In this document: one piece after another, positions 21,721 to 32,424 of the stretch
Layout: every line of letters begins with the position of its first letter
Position numbering within the stretch: position 1 is the first letter of the stretch
DNA from: Pontederia crassipes
Lineage: Eukaryota > Streptophyta > Magnoliopsida > Commelinales > Pontederiaceae
Assembly (NCBI GenBank): GCA_030549335.1
Contig: CM060194.1
Coordinates: forward strand, 66,500,077 to 66,564,076
Reading direction: 5' to 3'
Length of the DNA stretch: 64,000 nt
Notes under the pieces: generated by a model
Told to the model about the DNA's origin: nothing
What the model saw: only the letters and a program-made list of their open reading frames with translations
The model's database searches: none
Made by a program: the position numbers and the translations under genes

Positions 21721-24700
21721 ATGGCGTCCTCTTCCCTACTCCGTCCACTTCCCGCCGGCGCCGTTTCCGGTGACCCCCTGAGATCCCTTCCGACTAAAAG
21801 AATTCCTTCCCGTCTCCTATCATTCTCCTATATTCCCCGACCAAACCGCCTGCGAACTTTGCGCCTCGCCGCCGTCCGAACGAAAGCGACCGGGGCTGCT
21901 GCCGCCACCGCCGCGCGGAGGTCGTCCCCTCATCAGACGACTAGTAACCCAAAAGTGGAGGTCGAGGAGGTGGAGGAGGAGTTGTCCTGGGTGGAGGATA
22001 GGGCGCTCGACCTGGTGGAGTACGCTGGCGCGGTCGCCAAGGCAGTTCCCGGCCCCAGGGTGGGACAAACTCAGCTTCCCTGGCTCCTCGGCGTGCCGTT
22101 GGTATTGGTCGCCCTAGCTGTCGTATCTTCCTCCGTGAAGACCGTGAAGAAGGTCACTTCTCCCCGAGCGCAACGCAGGAAGCTGGTAAAGTTACGTTCT
22201 GTGGACTTACGACAAGCCACTTCGACTAGGCGTTACATGATTTTAGTGGTTTGAAGGATTTCTAAGTAGTTCATGTCAGTCTATGTTTTGCAGGTGAACA
22301 ATAATGCTTTTGTCTTGACGTCTATTGATGAATTATTCGCGAAAGGGAGGGATGCAGTCAGCCATTCGCCTCTTAATGAGTTTATGCGCAAGGTAACTTT
22401 TCCATACTTGTCTCTTCCTGGGACAACAATGTTTGACTAGATTAACATTATTCGATAATGAGGAAAGATTTAGACTAATATCCAAATCCTAACGGTGGGG
22501 ACGTTAACGTTTTTATGTAGTTTTTTCGCTTCGATTGTGTAGATATTTAAAGTACAAGGCTTAACCTAGTAGATGAAGCGTTTATGCTTTAGTTCTCATT
22601 ATTGCCACAACACATCATTCTTCCAATTATCCCGATCTACATTTTGTCCATACAGTGTGTGTGGCTCATGTCCAAGACACTTTTAGCCAGATTTCAGTTT
22701 TTTCATATTTCTTGCGATGCAAAATGATCAATTGCAGTATATTTTGAATTTTGATGAATTCTTAGGTGTTGCCCTAGTAAATTAGCGCAGTTCTCAAGGG
22801 TTTTTCTTCTGATGCGATATTAAGTTTTTTTTTTGAAACGAGAAAGGATGACTAGCAAGAAGGTAGAGATGCGATATTAAGTTAGTAGGCATATTAACAG
22901 TAGTTACTAAGAAAATAGTTGACCATTTTAAATTGTATTAGTGTATTAATATTCCATGCTCGGTAATAACATCAATAGAAGCACGTGATTTTAGCTTCAG
23001 TGTACTTTTTCCATAATTTATGATTAACCAATTTGCTTTGATTTTGTTCAGACAGGTTTTACAATGGAAGAGATATTAAGGAAGTACATTAGATATGCTT
23101 TAAATGAAAAAACATTCAGCAATGAGTTGGTTGTGGATCTTATACATCTTAGAAAAGCATCTCAGCTTGAGGATATGCAAGTTGCAGAAGTTTTAAATGA
23201 CGTTTCCAGGAGAATAGTTAAAGAGAAAGGTAGGAAGTTGTAGAATGAGTTTTTTTGGTTTACAGTACGTCTTTTATTGAAGCAATCATAAGGAAATTAT
23301 GAAAATAAAAATGCTCACCCTCTTGCTATCTTTGAAGTTTTTGGCTGTTATAAAAGATAAGGTATTCCATTTATAATTGCATGATTTCAGGATAAAAGGT
23401 AAGTCGTGTCCATACAAATGCTTTAATCCATCTTAGGTGACGCTTTCCCCTATTTTTTCCATTGTTTAACCTTATCATAATAGCCATATAGTGAAAGCAT
23501 TCAAGCTTTTAACTCATTATGGGCTATCAAAGTGTTCTCTCCCGAAGTATTTGCAAGTTCACTCTCAAACTTGCCCAAGAGGTATACTTGATGATGCTGT
23601 TATCTTGCTAATTTCACTGCAGAAAAGTTTTGGTCTTCGTAAAACAATTAAATTTCTGCTTTGTCATATCTAACTTCTTCATTTTCTCTACTTACATATT
23701 GGAACTTGTTTTTTCATCAATTATTCTTTGATACATTGTCATCAAGAAAGCATTTTACATTAGAGTGCATACGAAATTAGGATTTCTAATGGGGCCGAGC
23801 TTCTAAACCAAAAATGATTTTTGCTGGTAAGTTCCTTCAAATAGTTTGTGTAATATTTTCCTTTTGCATCATCATCATGTTTCACTGCTCATTTGACTTG
23901 TTCTTCTGTGTTTTTGCCAATACTTTATAGTTCTAGTTCTGGTTTCTTCAGTTGATGATTATAATATTTTTCTCTAATTTTCTTGCAATTTTAATTGGAT
24001 CTTGTATGTATTTCTTTGTTAAAGATCTTATTGCAACATCTCTTAAAACAAAAATCTTATTGCAACCAGTTAGCATATGATAAAAAAAATTCAAGGAAGT
24101 GGACCTTCAGAATCATACAAAAGATTTAGGCAACATTTGTTTCCTTTGTATCCTTCAGAATCATATGTATTGATGTACTCAAAATTTGATGCGAGTATGT
24201 TCATATCTTCAGGTCCAGTGGTTATGGACTTATCAGGTTTCACAGAGAAAGGTTTTAAGCGAAAACTTGCTGTTCAAGCAATTTTTGGGAAAATCTTTTA
24301 TTTATCCGAGGTGAAATTTTGTCCTTTAGTTTTTTATCCAATAGGTCGAAGAATATTTCTGTTTGCAAATTGATTTCTTCATACCTTTGATAACACATAC
24401 ATCATCTTTACTTTTCCTGAATTATAAGTGTACTGATATTCCTCTTAAAAAAATAAGTGTACTGATATTAGCTTTATCACATGAGAGGAACAGATGACAA
24501 CAATATGATGCTAATATCACATGAGTTGACAGAAGACCTGGTGGTATATTATTACACAATTTATAAACTACATGGTATGGCTGCATTTAAGAAAAGTATA
24601 AATACATTTTTCTTGGAGAATGTAAAATTAAACTGTTTAGTATTTGCTAATCATTCTTTCCTGCTGTTTTGGATAATCATTTAAGAAAACTGTAATTTGT

Positions 24701-25367
24701 TTTTGTTAGTACTTGCATTGTCAGCCTTGTGAATCTATGCTAAAGTTCACTGTGGTTTCTGGGTTCTGCTTAATTTCTGGATGCGTCCTATATCTCCTCA
24801 TTCTTCTAGCTTCATCCTATCCTCACATGCGGATGTTGTTAATAGTCTTTGAGCATTTACAATTGAGCAGGTTTTAGGCCTGTGATTGGGCTACTACCTT
24901 TGTTACTGGCATGATAAGATGCTATAACAATTTGGCTGATGCATTTTGTATTAGTCTAAATCATTTTTATAAATACACTTGTATTCGTTTCTTCATTTTT
25001 CTCACTTAAAGGTAATTGTAAACTAAGACCTTTTTGTCATTTATACTTTATCCAGCTTCCTGAGTTCTGCTCAAGAGACAACTCATTGTTGATTGTCAAA
25101 GAAATATTTGGTGTCACCGAGTAAGAGCATTTGGAAACATGTATTCTGTTGCCTAGACAGAAAAAAAAAAGAATGTTCCTGGGTCTAAGTTTCTTTAATG
25201 TCTGCATGCATTTATTGTTCTGTTATGATAATCTATGCAGTGACGATGCAAATGCCCTACGGCTACAAGCCCTCTCTCAAATGGGTGATGCTGAAACAAT
25301 TAACATGGTTAATGGTTCCAAGGTATCAGAAGTCACTGAAGGCTCTTCTTCTTCTGCTGCTGCTTAG
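21721..25367 (+). CDS. Predicted chloroplast-targeted membrane protein of unknown function, six exons
   Basis: Exons 21721..22185, 22294..22392, 23052..23229, 24213..24310, 25056..25120 and 25241..25367 give 343 aa with consistent phases and GT-AG introns. Residues 1-~55 are rich in Ser, Arg, Ala and Pro with few acids, typical of a plastid transit peptide; then an acidic patch (EVEEVEEELSWVED) and a hydrophobic helix around 118-138 (LPWLLGVPLVLVALAVVSSS). The C-terminal half is strongly gene-like (FTMEEILRKYIRYALNEK, ELVVDLIHLRKAS, GPVVMDLSGFTEKGFKRKLA, LPEFCSRDNSLLIVKEIFGV). I recall these blocks as conserved across plants but know no established function; it may correspond to the Arabidopsis gene beside the G-patch gene (At5g08540, from memory). 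GC is high in exon 1 and falls afterwards, as in many monocot genes. Confidence 0.85.
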
Positions 25368-26052
25368 AGTTAAAACAAGAAAGTTCAAGCAGAAATTAGT
25401 CCTACAGTGAAGTGGAACTGCACATGCTCGATCTTTAAGATTGTACATCTCCAGTTGTAGATAAGGACTCTTCAACAAAGGATTAACGTTTTTAACAGCT
25501 ATATCTACAGATAAGGGAACACCTGTCATGAATGGATGGGAAATCTGGTACGGTGTTAATTTGTTTCAACCACTACTGTGTTTACTTGTAGCAAGACACA
25601 ATGATACCTGTACTTATGAGGCGATGTAATTTTGACGGAAACAGGGTTTAATTGATTATTATTTTTTATTTCCTTACTTGTATTATTGCCTAAAGGAAAA
25701 AAGGAAAACAGGGAAGGCTATAAAATTATAACCATTATAATGTTTAGAAGGTACCGGAGTTCTCGAAGTTCCTTCGGGAACTTGGGGCTTTGTTAGCAAA
25801 ACTTTCAAGGTCTTGGAGGATCTTGGAAAATACAACATTTTTTCTGTAAGTTTGTGTAACCTTACAGAACAACTTTTTTCTAGTTTTATTGGTCGTAGAT
25901 AACATATCATGAAAAATGCATTAGTAGTTGTATTCAAGTTCATTTTATATTTGGGTACCCACTCCGCCCGGGGTGTCAGGTCATTGTTATTTGCAAATAA
26001 TGCATTGTAGTGCTATTTCTTGCACACTTCAATCTTGTTCATGCTTATATAT
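25368..26052. other. 3' flank of the plastid-protein gene
   Basis: Contains the presumed 3' UTR and then non-coding DNA. A local imperfect inverted word (GAGTTCTCGAAGTTCCTTCGGGAACTT) sits near 25758-25784. No gene recognised. Confidence 0.5.
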
Positions 26053-26682
26053 AGGGTTATTTTTATAAACCACTCGATTTTTTCTACGAATTTATTTTTT
26101 TTATCTTTAACTATCACGATTTTTTCAATTGAATCCTTCCGTCGACTTCTGCTACTTTCATTTTTTTTCTTATTTATGAAAAATCGAAATTATCCTTTCA
26201 TATAACACACCAAATAAAAAAACACAGACGAAGCACGTCAACGAAGAAGTCTTCCACGAAAAAGGTGACGAGCTTCGGTGGGCTTTCGGCCACCCATGCG
26301 CAGAGCATGCGACATGCGCAAGGAAAGAGAGGGGCGTAAGGAAAGAGCCCTCTTTCCCTTTGTGCCAGTGTACGCAAGAAAAGATGGGGGGTCCCCCCCC
26401 TCCCCCCCTCCCTCTGCGATCTTCGCCAGAGCTCGCCACGACGTGGAGGACCTTCGTTGATGAGCTCCTGTTTTCTTTTTTATTTTTTTTATTTGATGTA
26501 TTACCGATGAAGGAGTAATTTCAACTTTTCATAAATAAAATAAATGAAGTTAACAAAAAAGAAATTGACAGAAGCCGATAAAAATATTAAATTAAAAAAA
26601 TCACGATAGTTTAGGGATTCAAAAAAATAAATTTATAATTTGAAGTTAGATGTAGAAAATCGTGTATATATAAAAAAAATAT
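26053..26682. mobile_element. Second long-TIR, GC-cored non-autonomous DNA transposon
   Basis: The left arm (about 26053-26226) and right arm (about 26471-26682) are inverted copies of each other: ACTATCACGATTTTTT, ATTGAATCCTT/ATTTAATATTT, GTCGACTTCTG/ATCGGCTTCTG, TTATTTATGAAAAATCGAAATT/TTATTTATGAAAAGTTGAAATT (shown in pieces) and ACACCAAATAAAAAAA/ACATCAAATAAAAAAA match in order. Between them is a 240-base GC-rich core with C and G runs at 26390-26412. No transposase. The architecture matches the 12.5-13.7 kb element, but the TIR sequence differs, so it is a different family. Confidence 0.72.
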
Positions 26683-26711
26683 ATATATACTAAAATGGAT
26701 GATTACAAACT

Positions 26712-26735
26712 TTATATATATATATATATATATAT
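26712..26735. repeat. (TA)n microsatellite
   Basis: About eleven TA dinucleotides just outside the right end of the second long-TIR element; a shorter TA run lies at 26680-26692. Confidence 0.85.
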
Positions 26736-26767
26736 GTTGTGATTGATTAATAACAATTTGGATATAG

Positions 26768-27137
26768 TTATCTTGTGGTTGAATTCAACAACGTTTCGGA
26801 GATGTTTACTTTAAAAATTTTACTTGCCGTCCGCTTGCGAAGGAATACACTGCGACGACTAGTAAAGCACCAGCACATATCAAACACGTTGCAACGACAA
26901 ACAAATAGAAGAGCGAGGGTTCCAGCCTCACGTGTGAGAGTGAGACCCATCGCATTTGTCCTTGGCCGCACGCAAAGTTTGCTATTAATCGGAAGGCGCA
27001 ACGAACTTGGGGGCTGTGAAGCATCATCCAGGAAATCTTGCAATTGTTCTTTTCAGTTTTCAAACGTACCACTTCGGCCTCCGGAAATCCCGAGTATCAT
27101 GTGCGCGGACTCCTCAGGCTCTTTAGTCAATGGATAG
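26768..27137. other. Unrecognised open region on both strands
   Basis: More balanced base composition than its surroundings. Open frames run 120 codons on plus (26775-27137) and 88-91 codons on minus, one of the latter with a hydrophobic stretch (LFYLFVVATCLICAGALLVV). No family is recognised, and no splice partners were found. It may be a relic exon or chance. Confidence 0.25.
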
Positions 27138-27499
27138 GCTTTAAGATTCTATTTTAAATGAAAAGGCTGATAAATAACAGCAGAGAATACGCTACTAAGC
27201 CTAGGGAAGCAAATGAGCTAATAATATTCCACGGTCGTATTCTATTACACTAAAAAAACATACGAGATTCAGAATATGAAGCATTGATTACGACGGTAAA
27301 GCAGAATTTCATGGAATACACATTTAACCTGATAAATTTCTTTCAAAAAATGTCTTGCAGAGGAGCAGAATTCAAGACAAAGACATACAGTCATATTAAT
27401 ACAATAGAATATAGGCAGCTTTGTTGACAAGCACATGTAGCTACCATGAAAGTATATGTCAAGCTGACAGCTTGATGAATTTGCTTGGGAATAACGTGA

Positions 27500-29939
27500 T
27501 TAGTAACGATACTTGGTGGAGTAGTCCTTGGGTGCAATCACCAGCCCACGGCCCTTCCTTGCGCCCCTGTAGACAGTCTCCACAATATCAATGAACTCCT
27601 GCTTATCCTTGAGGGCCCAGTTTATCTTATTGTTGTTCCCAGTCCCAAGGTCGATCATGATATGCTTGTTCCTAAAGAAGAACATGATAGTCGAGGGGTC
27701 ATACAACTCATACATGGTGTTGAAGTCAGGGACCTCTGTTATATCAACTAGGTAAATGACCGCAAAGTTCTTGATAGTCTCTGCAACTGAAGCCAGTACT
27801 TCATCCATCTGCATCAGAGGCAAATGAACATAAGCCCAGCAGAAGATTGAAAGTGAAAGCTAATAACCAGTTTGACCAACGAGGAGCGTATCAAGAACAT
27901 TAAAACATGCTATTAACTTCCACATATAAACTAATTACATGCCAATACCAGGCAACATCTTTATCTTATTGTATCCCATCACCATTGATGAGTAAAAAAC
28001 AGTTCATTGAACATAATGAAGTTAATGGATATCATATGAACCTGAAAGAGAACAATCGGGCACTTCTTGAGTAGAGGCAGTAGGAAATATCAAGTTAAGA
28101 GATCATCAAGTATTTGAAGGATCCAAATGCAACTGGTGATGCACGTGCATTTTAGTATAAAACAGAAAGCCAATGGAAACTGTTCAAGACATGTTACGAA
28201 GAGAGAACATCGTGTGCCTGGATCATAGCACACAGAAAACTGTTGTTATAAAGAGATAATTCATGCCGAGTTTTTTTTTCTACGATATGAAAGGAATTAA
28301 AAAGAAATGATATTAGATATACAAGAATTATGCATAAATCAAGTTAATAAGAAAAGACAAGCACTGTATTTAGCAAGATGAACAAGAATTGGTCAAGGTC
28401 CCAATTGAACTAGGAAAGAATGAACTACTTCCACAAGCTTGGATCCAAATTGCAACATCAGAATGAATGTAATCAATGTATTACTTCAACAAAGTTAATA
28501 TCTAAGGAGTCATATGGCACATTCCCAAGGTAATTCACTGACAATTTGAATCACCATTAAGATAAATTGCCAGTTTTCAAACATAGATAAACATCACATT
28601 ATAGTATTTAGTAAGTATCAACAATGTAAATCCTAACTAAAATGATTGAAGACATTTAATAAATACACCAAAAGTTAATTTTAAAGTATACCAAAATAAA
28701 AATATAAAAGCGAGGAGGAATTTAAATTACCCATTGTTCGTACACGATTCCTAGAAGAGAATATGAAATTGAACGAGATTATTTTCTTATAAAATAAAAG
28801 ATTTGAAAGTATAATCAAATGATCATTTTTTGTCAAAATAGAAACCTCTTCTGTGAGCAGTAACTTAGTTTACTAAAGAAATTAGAATTTTGGTTAATCT
28901 TGTGCAATAAAAATGTAGTAATCCAGTGGGCCCTAAGAAATGGAATAGACAAGGTACACCAAATGAAGAAATTGAACAAACCAAGATTTGTCACCGACAT
29001 CATGTACGACTGCAGTAGGCATATTGGATGGATTCATGTTTGCTAGTAGAAACATGGTTCTCTCAGTCTCTCTAACACTTAACACCTATCAGGTCATCTA
29101 TGTACAGTACCTTTTTTTGGCTATTTGTCTTGATAGCCAGGAAATTAAGGGAAGAAAACGTCTTTCTGCCCCTCTATCAATACTATATGGGAGGGTGTTA
29201 GAATCAAAGTTTCAGGTTGAAATACTGTTCATAGCACCAAACAGAATTGGGATAACTTTTTTGTAGTACAAAGAATAGGAAAGTTTAACCCAAAGTGACA
29301 GATGATAAAGCAATCCGACTCCATTCAACTATAAAGAACAAAAGGGAAAGAGCACCACTAATCTCGCTGCTTTTAATCAAATAGACTATCAAAACAACCG
29401 CAAGCCTTCCTCTGAATTGACAAACGATTTTTGAAACTACAGTGGAATTTTCGAATTTAACTTCAAACAAGATACCCCCAATCTGAATCCACCACCAAAT
29501 CCCTGAAATTCAACAAGAAACACATCCATAGCAAGCTCAATCTTATAGCTCGCTATCTCTTAAGTTTATGTTCCTACCTATTATCTGGACATACCAAAAG
29601 AGACATACGGTCTAATGAGGCTACTATAGATAAAACAAGAAGAAAAAAGGCACTAACTTTATGCTCAATTAGAAGAAATTTATTGACTAATACACGACGA
29701 TTTCAGCGGCCTTCAGTGAATCTAATTGGACCTCGCACCATCGATTACACAGAAATCGTGCGAGAAACAAGTAGGAATAAAAGGGGGAGGATAAGTAATG
29801 GAAAATGGAATTCACTCGCCTGCATGCAGGTCTCGTCCCAGTCGTGACCGAAGCGGATGACGACGAGGCGTTCCTCCTCCGCCAGGATCGCCTGGTCCAC
29901 CGCCCACCCAGAGTGCAGATGTGGCAACAGGTACGACAT
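27500..29939 (-). CDS. DIM1: U5 snRNP thioredoxin-fold protein DIM1 (YLS8 / TXNL4A-like), two exons
   Basis: Core spliceosome component of the U5 and tri-snRNP particle, nuclear, essential for pre-mRNA splicing. Exon 1 is 29820..29939 (40 aa, MSYLLPHLHSGWAVDQAILA start) and exon 2 is 27500..27808, giving 142 aa, exactly the usual length of this highly conserved family. Conserved segments seen are VVIRFGHDWDETCMQ, MDEVLASVAE, DITEVPDFNTMYELYDP, FFFRNKHIMIDLGTGNNNKI and KDYSTKYRY. The single 2,011-base intron has an AG acceptor, but the only donor that keeps the invariant CMQ|MDEV junction is CAG|GCGAGT, a GC-AG intron. Site II words lie upstream at 30111-30137. Confidence 0.95.
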
Positions 29940-30110
29940 CCTCCTCTCCTCTCCGGTGAAGGCGAAAGCTCAGGCGATGTTATCACCGTCGGAACTCCGG
30001 CTTCTCTTGATTTGTACGCGAGAATCCGAAAGGAGGGCCGTAAATATAAAAGTACAGGGCCCGTAAATGGATTATAATTATTTAATTCAGACGTGGGGGC
30101 CATAATTTTA

Positions 30111-30137
30111 TGGGCTGGACATATTCAGGCTTGGGCC
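30111..30137 (-). promoter_or_regulatory. Site II-like TGGGCT/TGGGCC motifs upstream of DIM1
   Basis: TGGGCT at 30111-30116 and TGGGCC at 30132-30137, about 170-200 bases beyond the DIM1 start. The same motif class precedes the TruA-like gene and the plastid-protein gene. Confidence 0.4.
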
Positions 30138-32424
30138 TTTTATAACGAAGAAACCAATGTTTCAGAATGATAATTCTGTTCAAATTTCCGCAACAAAATA
30201 TTTATAAATTTGATTTTGTTGCCACTTGCCAGAGTTAGATCTCTTAACTATATTCCGTTTCAGCTTATATCGTTCTCCAACTTGAAATATAAACTAATCT
30301 ATTCCATAAATACTCGAAAAATAAAAAATAGTATCGTGAACTATAACTATTTACTAATGTTATTAATTCTTGCAAAGTAAGGAGTGTGGATCTCAGATGG
30401 ACTTTTAATGGAGGTGTCTAATTATTTTATTATCGAGATCAAATCCAACATAAATAGATATTTTCATTATTAGTGTAATCTAAATGATTCGATATCTGAT
30501 TCACATATAAGTTAGAATTTCACCTTAATTAAATTCATCTCAAGTACTATCCTCCAGAAAGGTCAATAAGTAATTTTAAATATTTTTTGTGTGGGAGATA
30601 TCGTGTGAAAAACAAGAACAATTAAAACTGCAAAATCTACTTATTCAACGACTATACACCATGTTAGTATCATAATGTGATGGTGATTTTTTTTCTTTTT
30701 GCTAATTTTGAAAAAAAAAATACATACATGAGTAGTAACACTATTGTAACGCCTCCAAGTCCATCCCCGTCATGTGGCGAAGATCGATCTAAAGACGTTA
30801 CAAATGTTATGAAATTGATAATTAATTTGACTAAGACTCGATCAATATATAAAGGAATAAGCGGAAGGAATATTTAACTATGGAAGATGAAGAGTTACTA
30901 CATGTTCTGAAAATAAAAGTATCATACTTATTACATCAGAGTTTTCATAATGCAGAAAAAGGAAAGATAATCCGATTGAACTCGGGTTGAATGGACAAAA
31001 TATCGAGAGTTCGACTCGTCCGTCATTTCCTAACTTGGATCGAGTTCATGATGAGTCGGTTCAGGTTCTACGAGCGCGGATCGGGTGATTGATAGCCTGA
31101 TCGAATTTAGTATGAACCTAGGACGGGTTCATAACAATTTGGGCTGGGTTAGTCTATTATTAAGAGTGTCGAGACTTACACTAGGGCATGAATTATACAA
31201 TGCAACATGTAGCGACAACCATCACAAAATGTTAAAATTAGATCATGGCAATCACCAGATGAATTCATAAATGAAGAACTGCATATTATTACTTAATGCA
31301 ATTAGATATGAAAACAATACAAGAAGACAAACAATACAACAAAATTGATCATTCATTCATTAATAACGTATCATGGGCATCTTAAACATCATGAATAAAT
31401 AGCTTGAATGTGTACTGATCTATATAAACAGATCATTCCTTATAACTGTCTGTGATGATTAAAGTTTTGAAGTTAATTCTCTATGATGAGATATATATAA
31501 AGTGTTGTACATGACGTATATGCTAATTTATGCATACATCACGTCAAAATTTTTAAAAATTTTCAGAGTTAATTTATTTTAGAATGTTAGATTTTTTGTT
31601 GAATATTTGAATTCGAATTTAAGCGAATGATTTTATAATTTCACCCCTTGTGGCGCCAAAAGAAGTAGTAGGGCACCAGCTCTGTATTTTAGATTCAATT
31701 CATGGAGTGTGGATAGTGATGAATAGTTGCATGTTATATTTGTTCATGGATTATTGCATATGAATATGCTATATGATGTGGTATGATAAAATTAATGTTA
31801 TGTGAATGTGTTAAATACATAAAAGTCGACATAGGGTTAAAGGAAAGGAATGGTTATATGCAATGTTATGACCTTCATGAGAAAAGAAAATTTTATGATG
31901 GTGCAAAATTGAATGTAAACATGTTGCTTAGTATTTGAATGTCTTATGAGATGTTTTGATGTGCATCATAGGATGATTGCAAACTTGTTTGATAATTAAA
32001 TTCCTTGATGGGCCATGCTATTAATTGAACGCCTTGTGGTAGGCCATAATTTGGAATTGTGATAAAAATTTTGATGACCTATGGGGTACTTCCTAAACAT
32101 TTATTGTTACTCTAACTATCTTTGTTGTTGAAATGTTATGATATATAGTAAGATACAAATCCTTATTTGCTAATATTGGAAACTTGAAAAAACATTCAAC
32201 CTAGGACATGTGGTGTGGAGCAAATGTTGATATTGACATTTAAACTAATGACGATATGGATATTTATATTGATGCATGCTGGTAACACTCATGAGTGTGT
32301 AGTCTTGCATAGAGATGCATGTTATATAATATGTATTGTTTATGTTGCATAAAACTACAATCAAATGATGTCAGCAACGTGATACAGAAGGCCACATCAA
32401 AGTTGATTTTAGTAAGAGTATAAA
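30138..32424. other. Spacer with possible LTR debris
   Basis: AT-rich, no gene. At 30747 TGTAACGCCTCCAAGTC closely resembles the LTR terminus at 37452 (TGTAACGCTTCCAAATC), and 30900-31130 has GGGTC-rich words like those in the 36-39 kb repeats. This may be a diverged solo LTR; its other end was not located. Confidence 0.35.
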
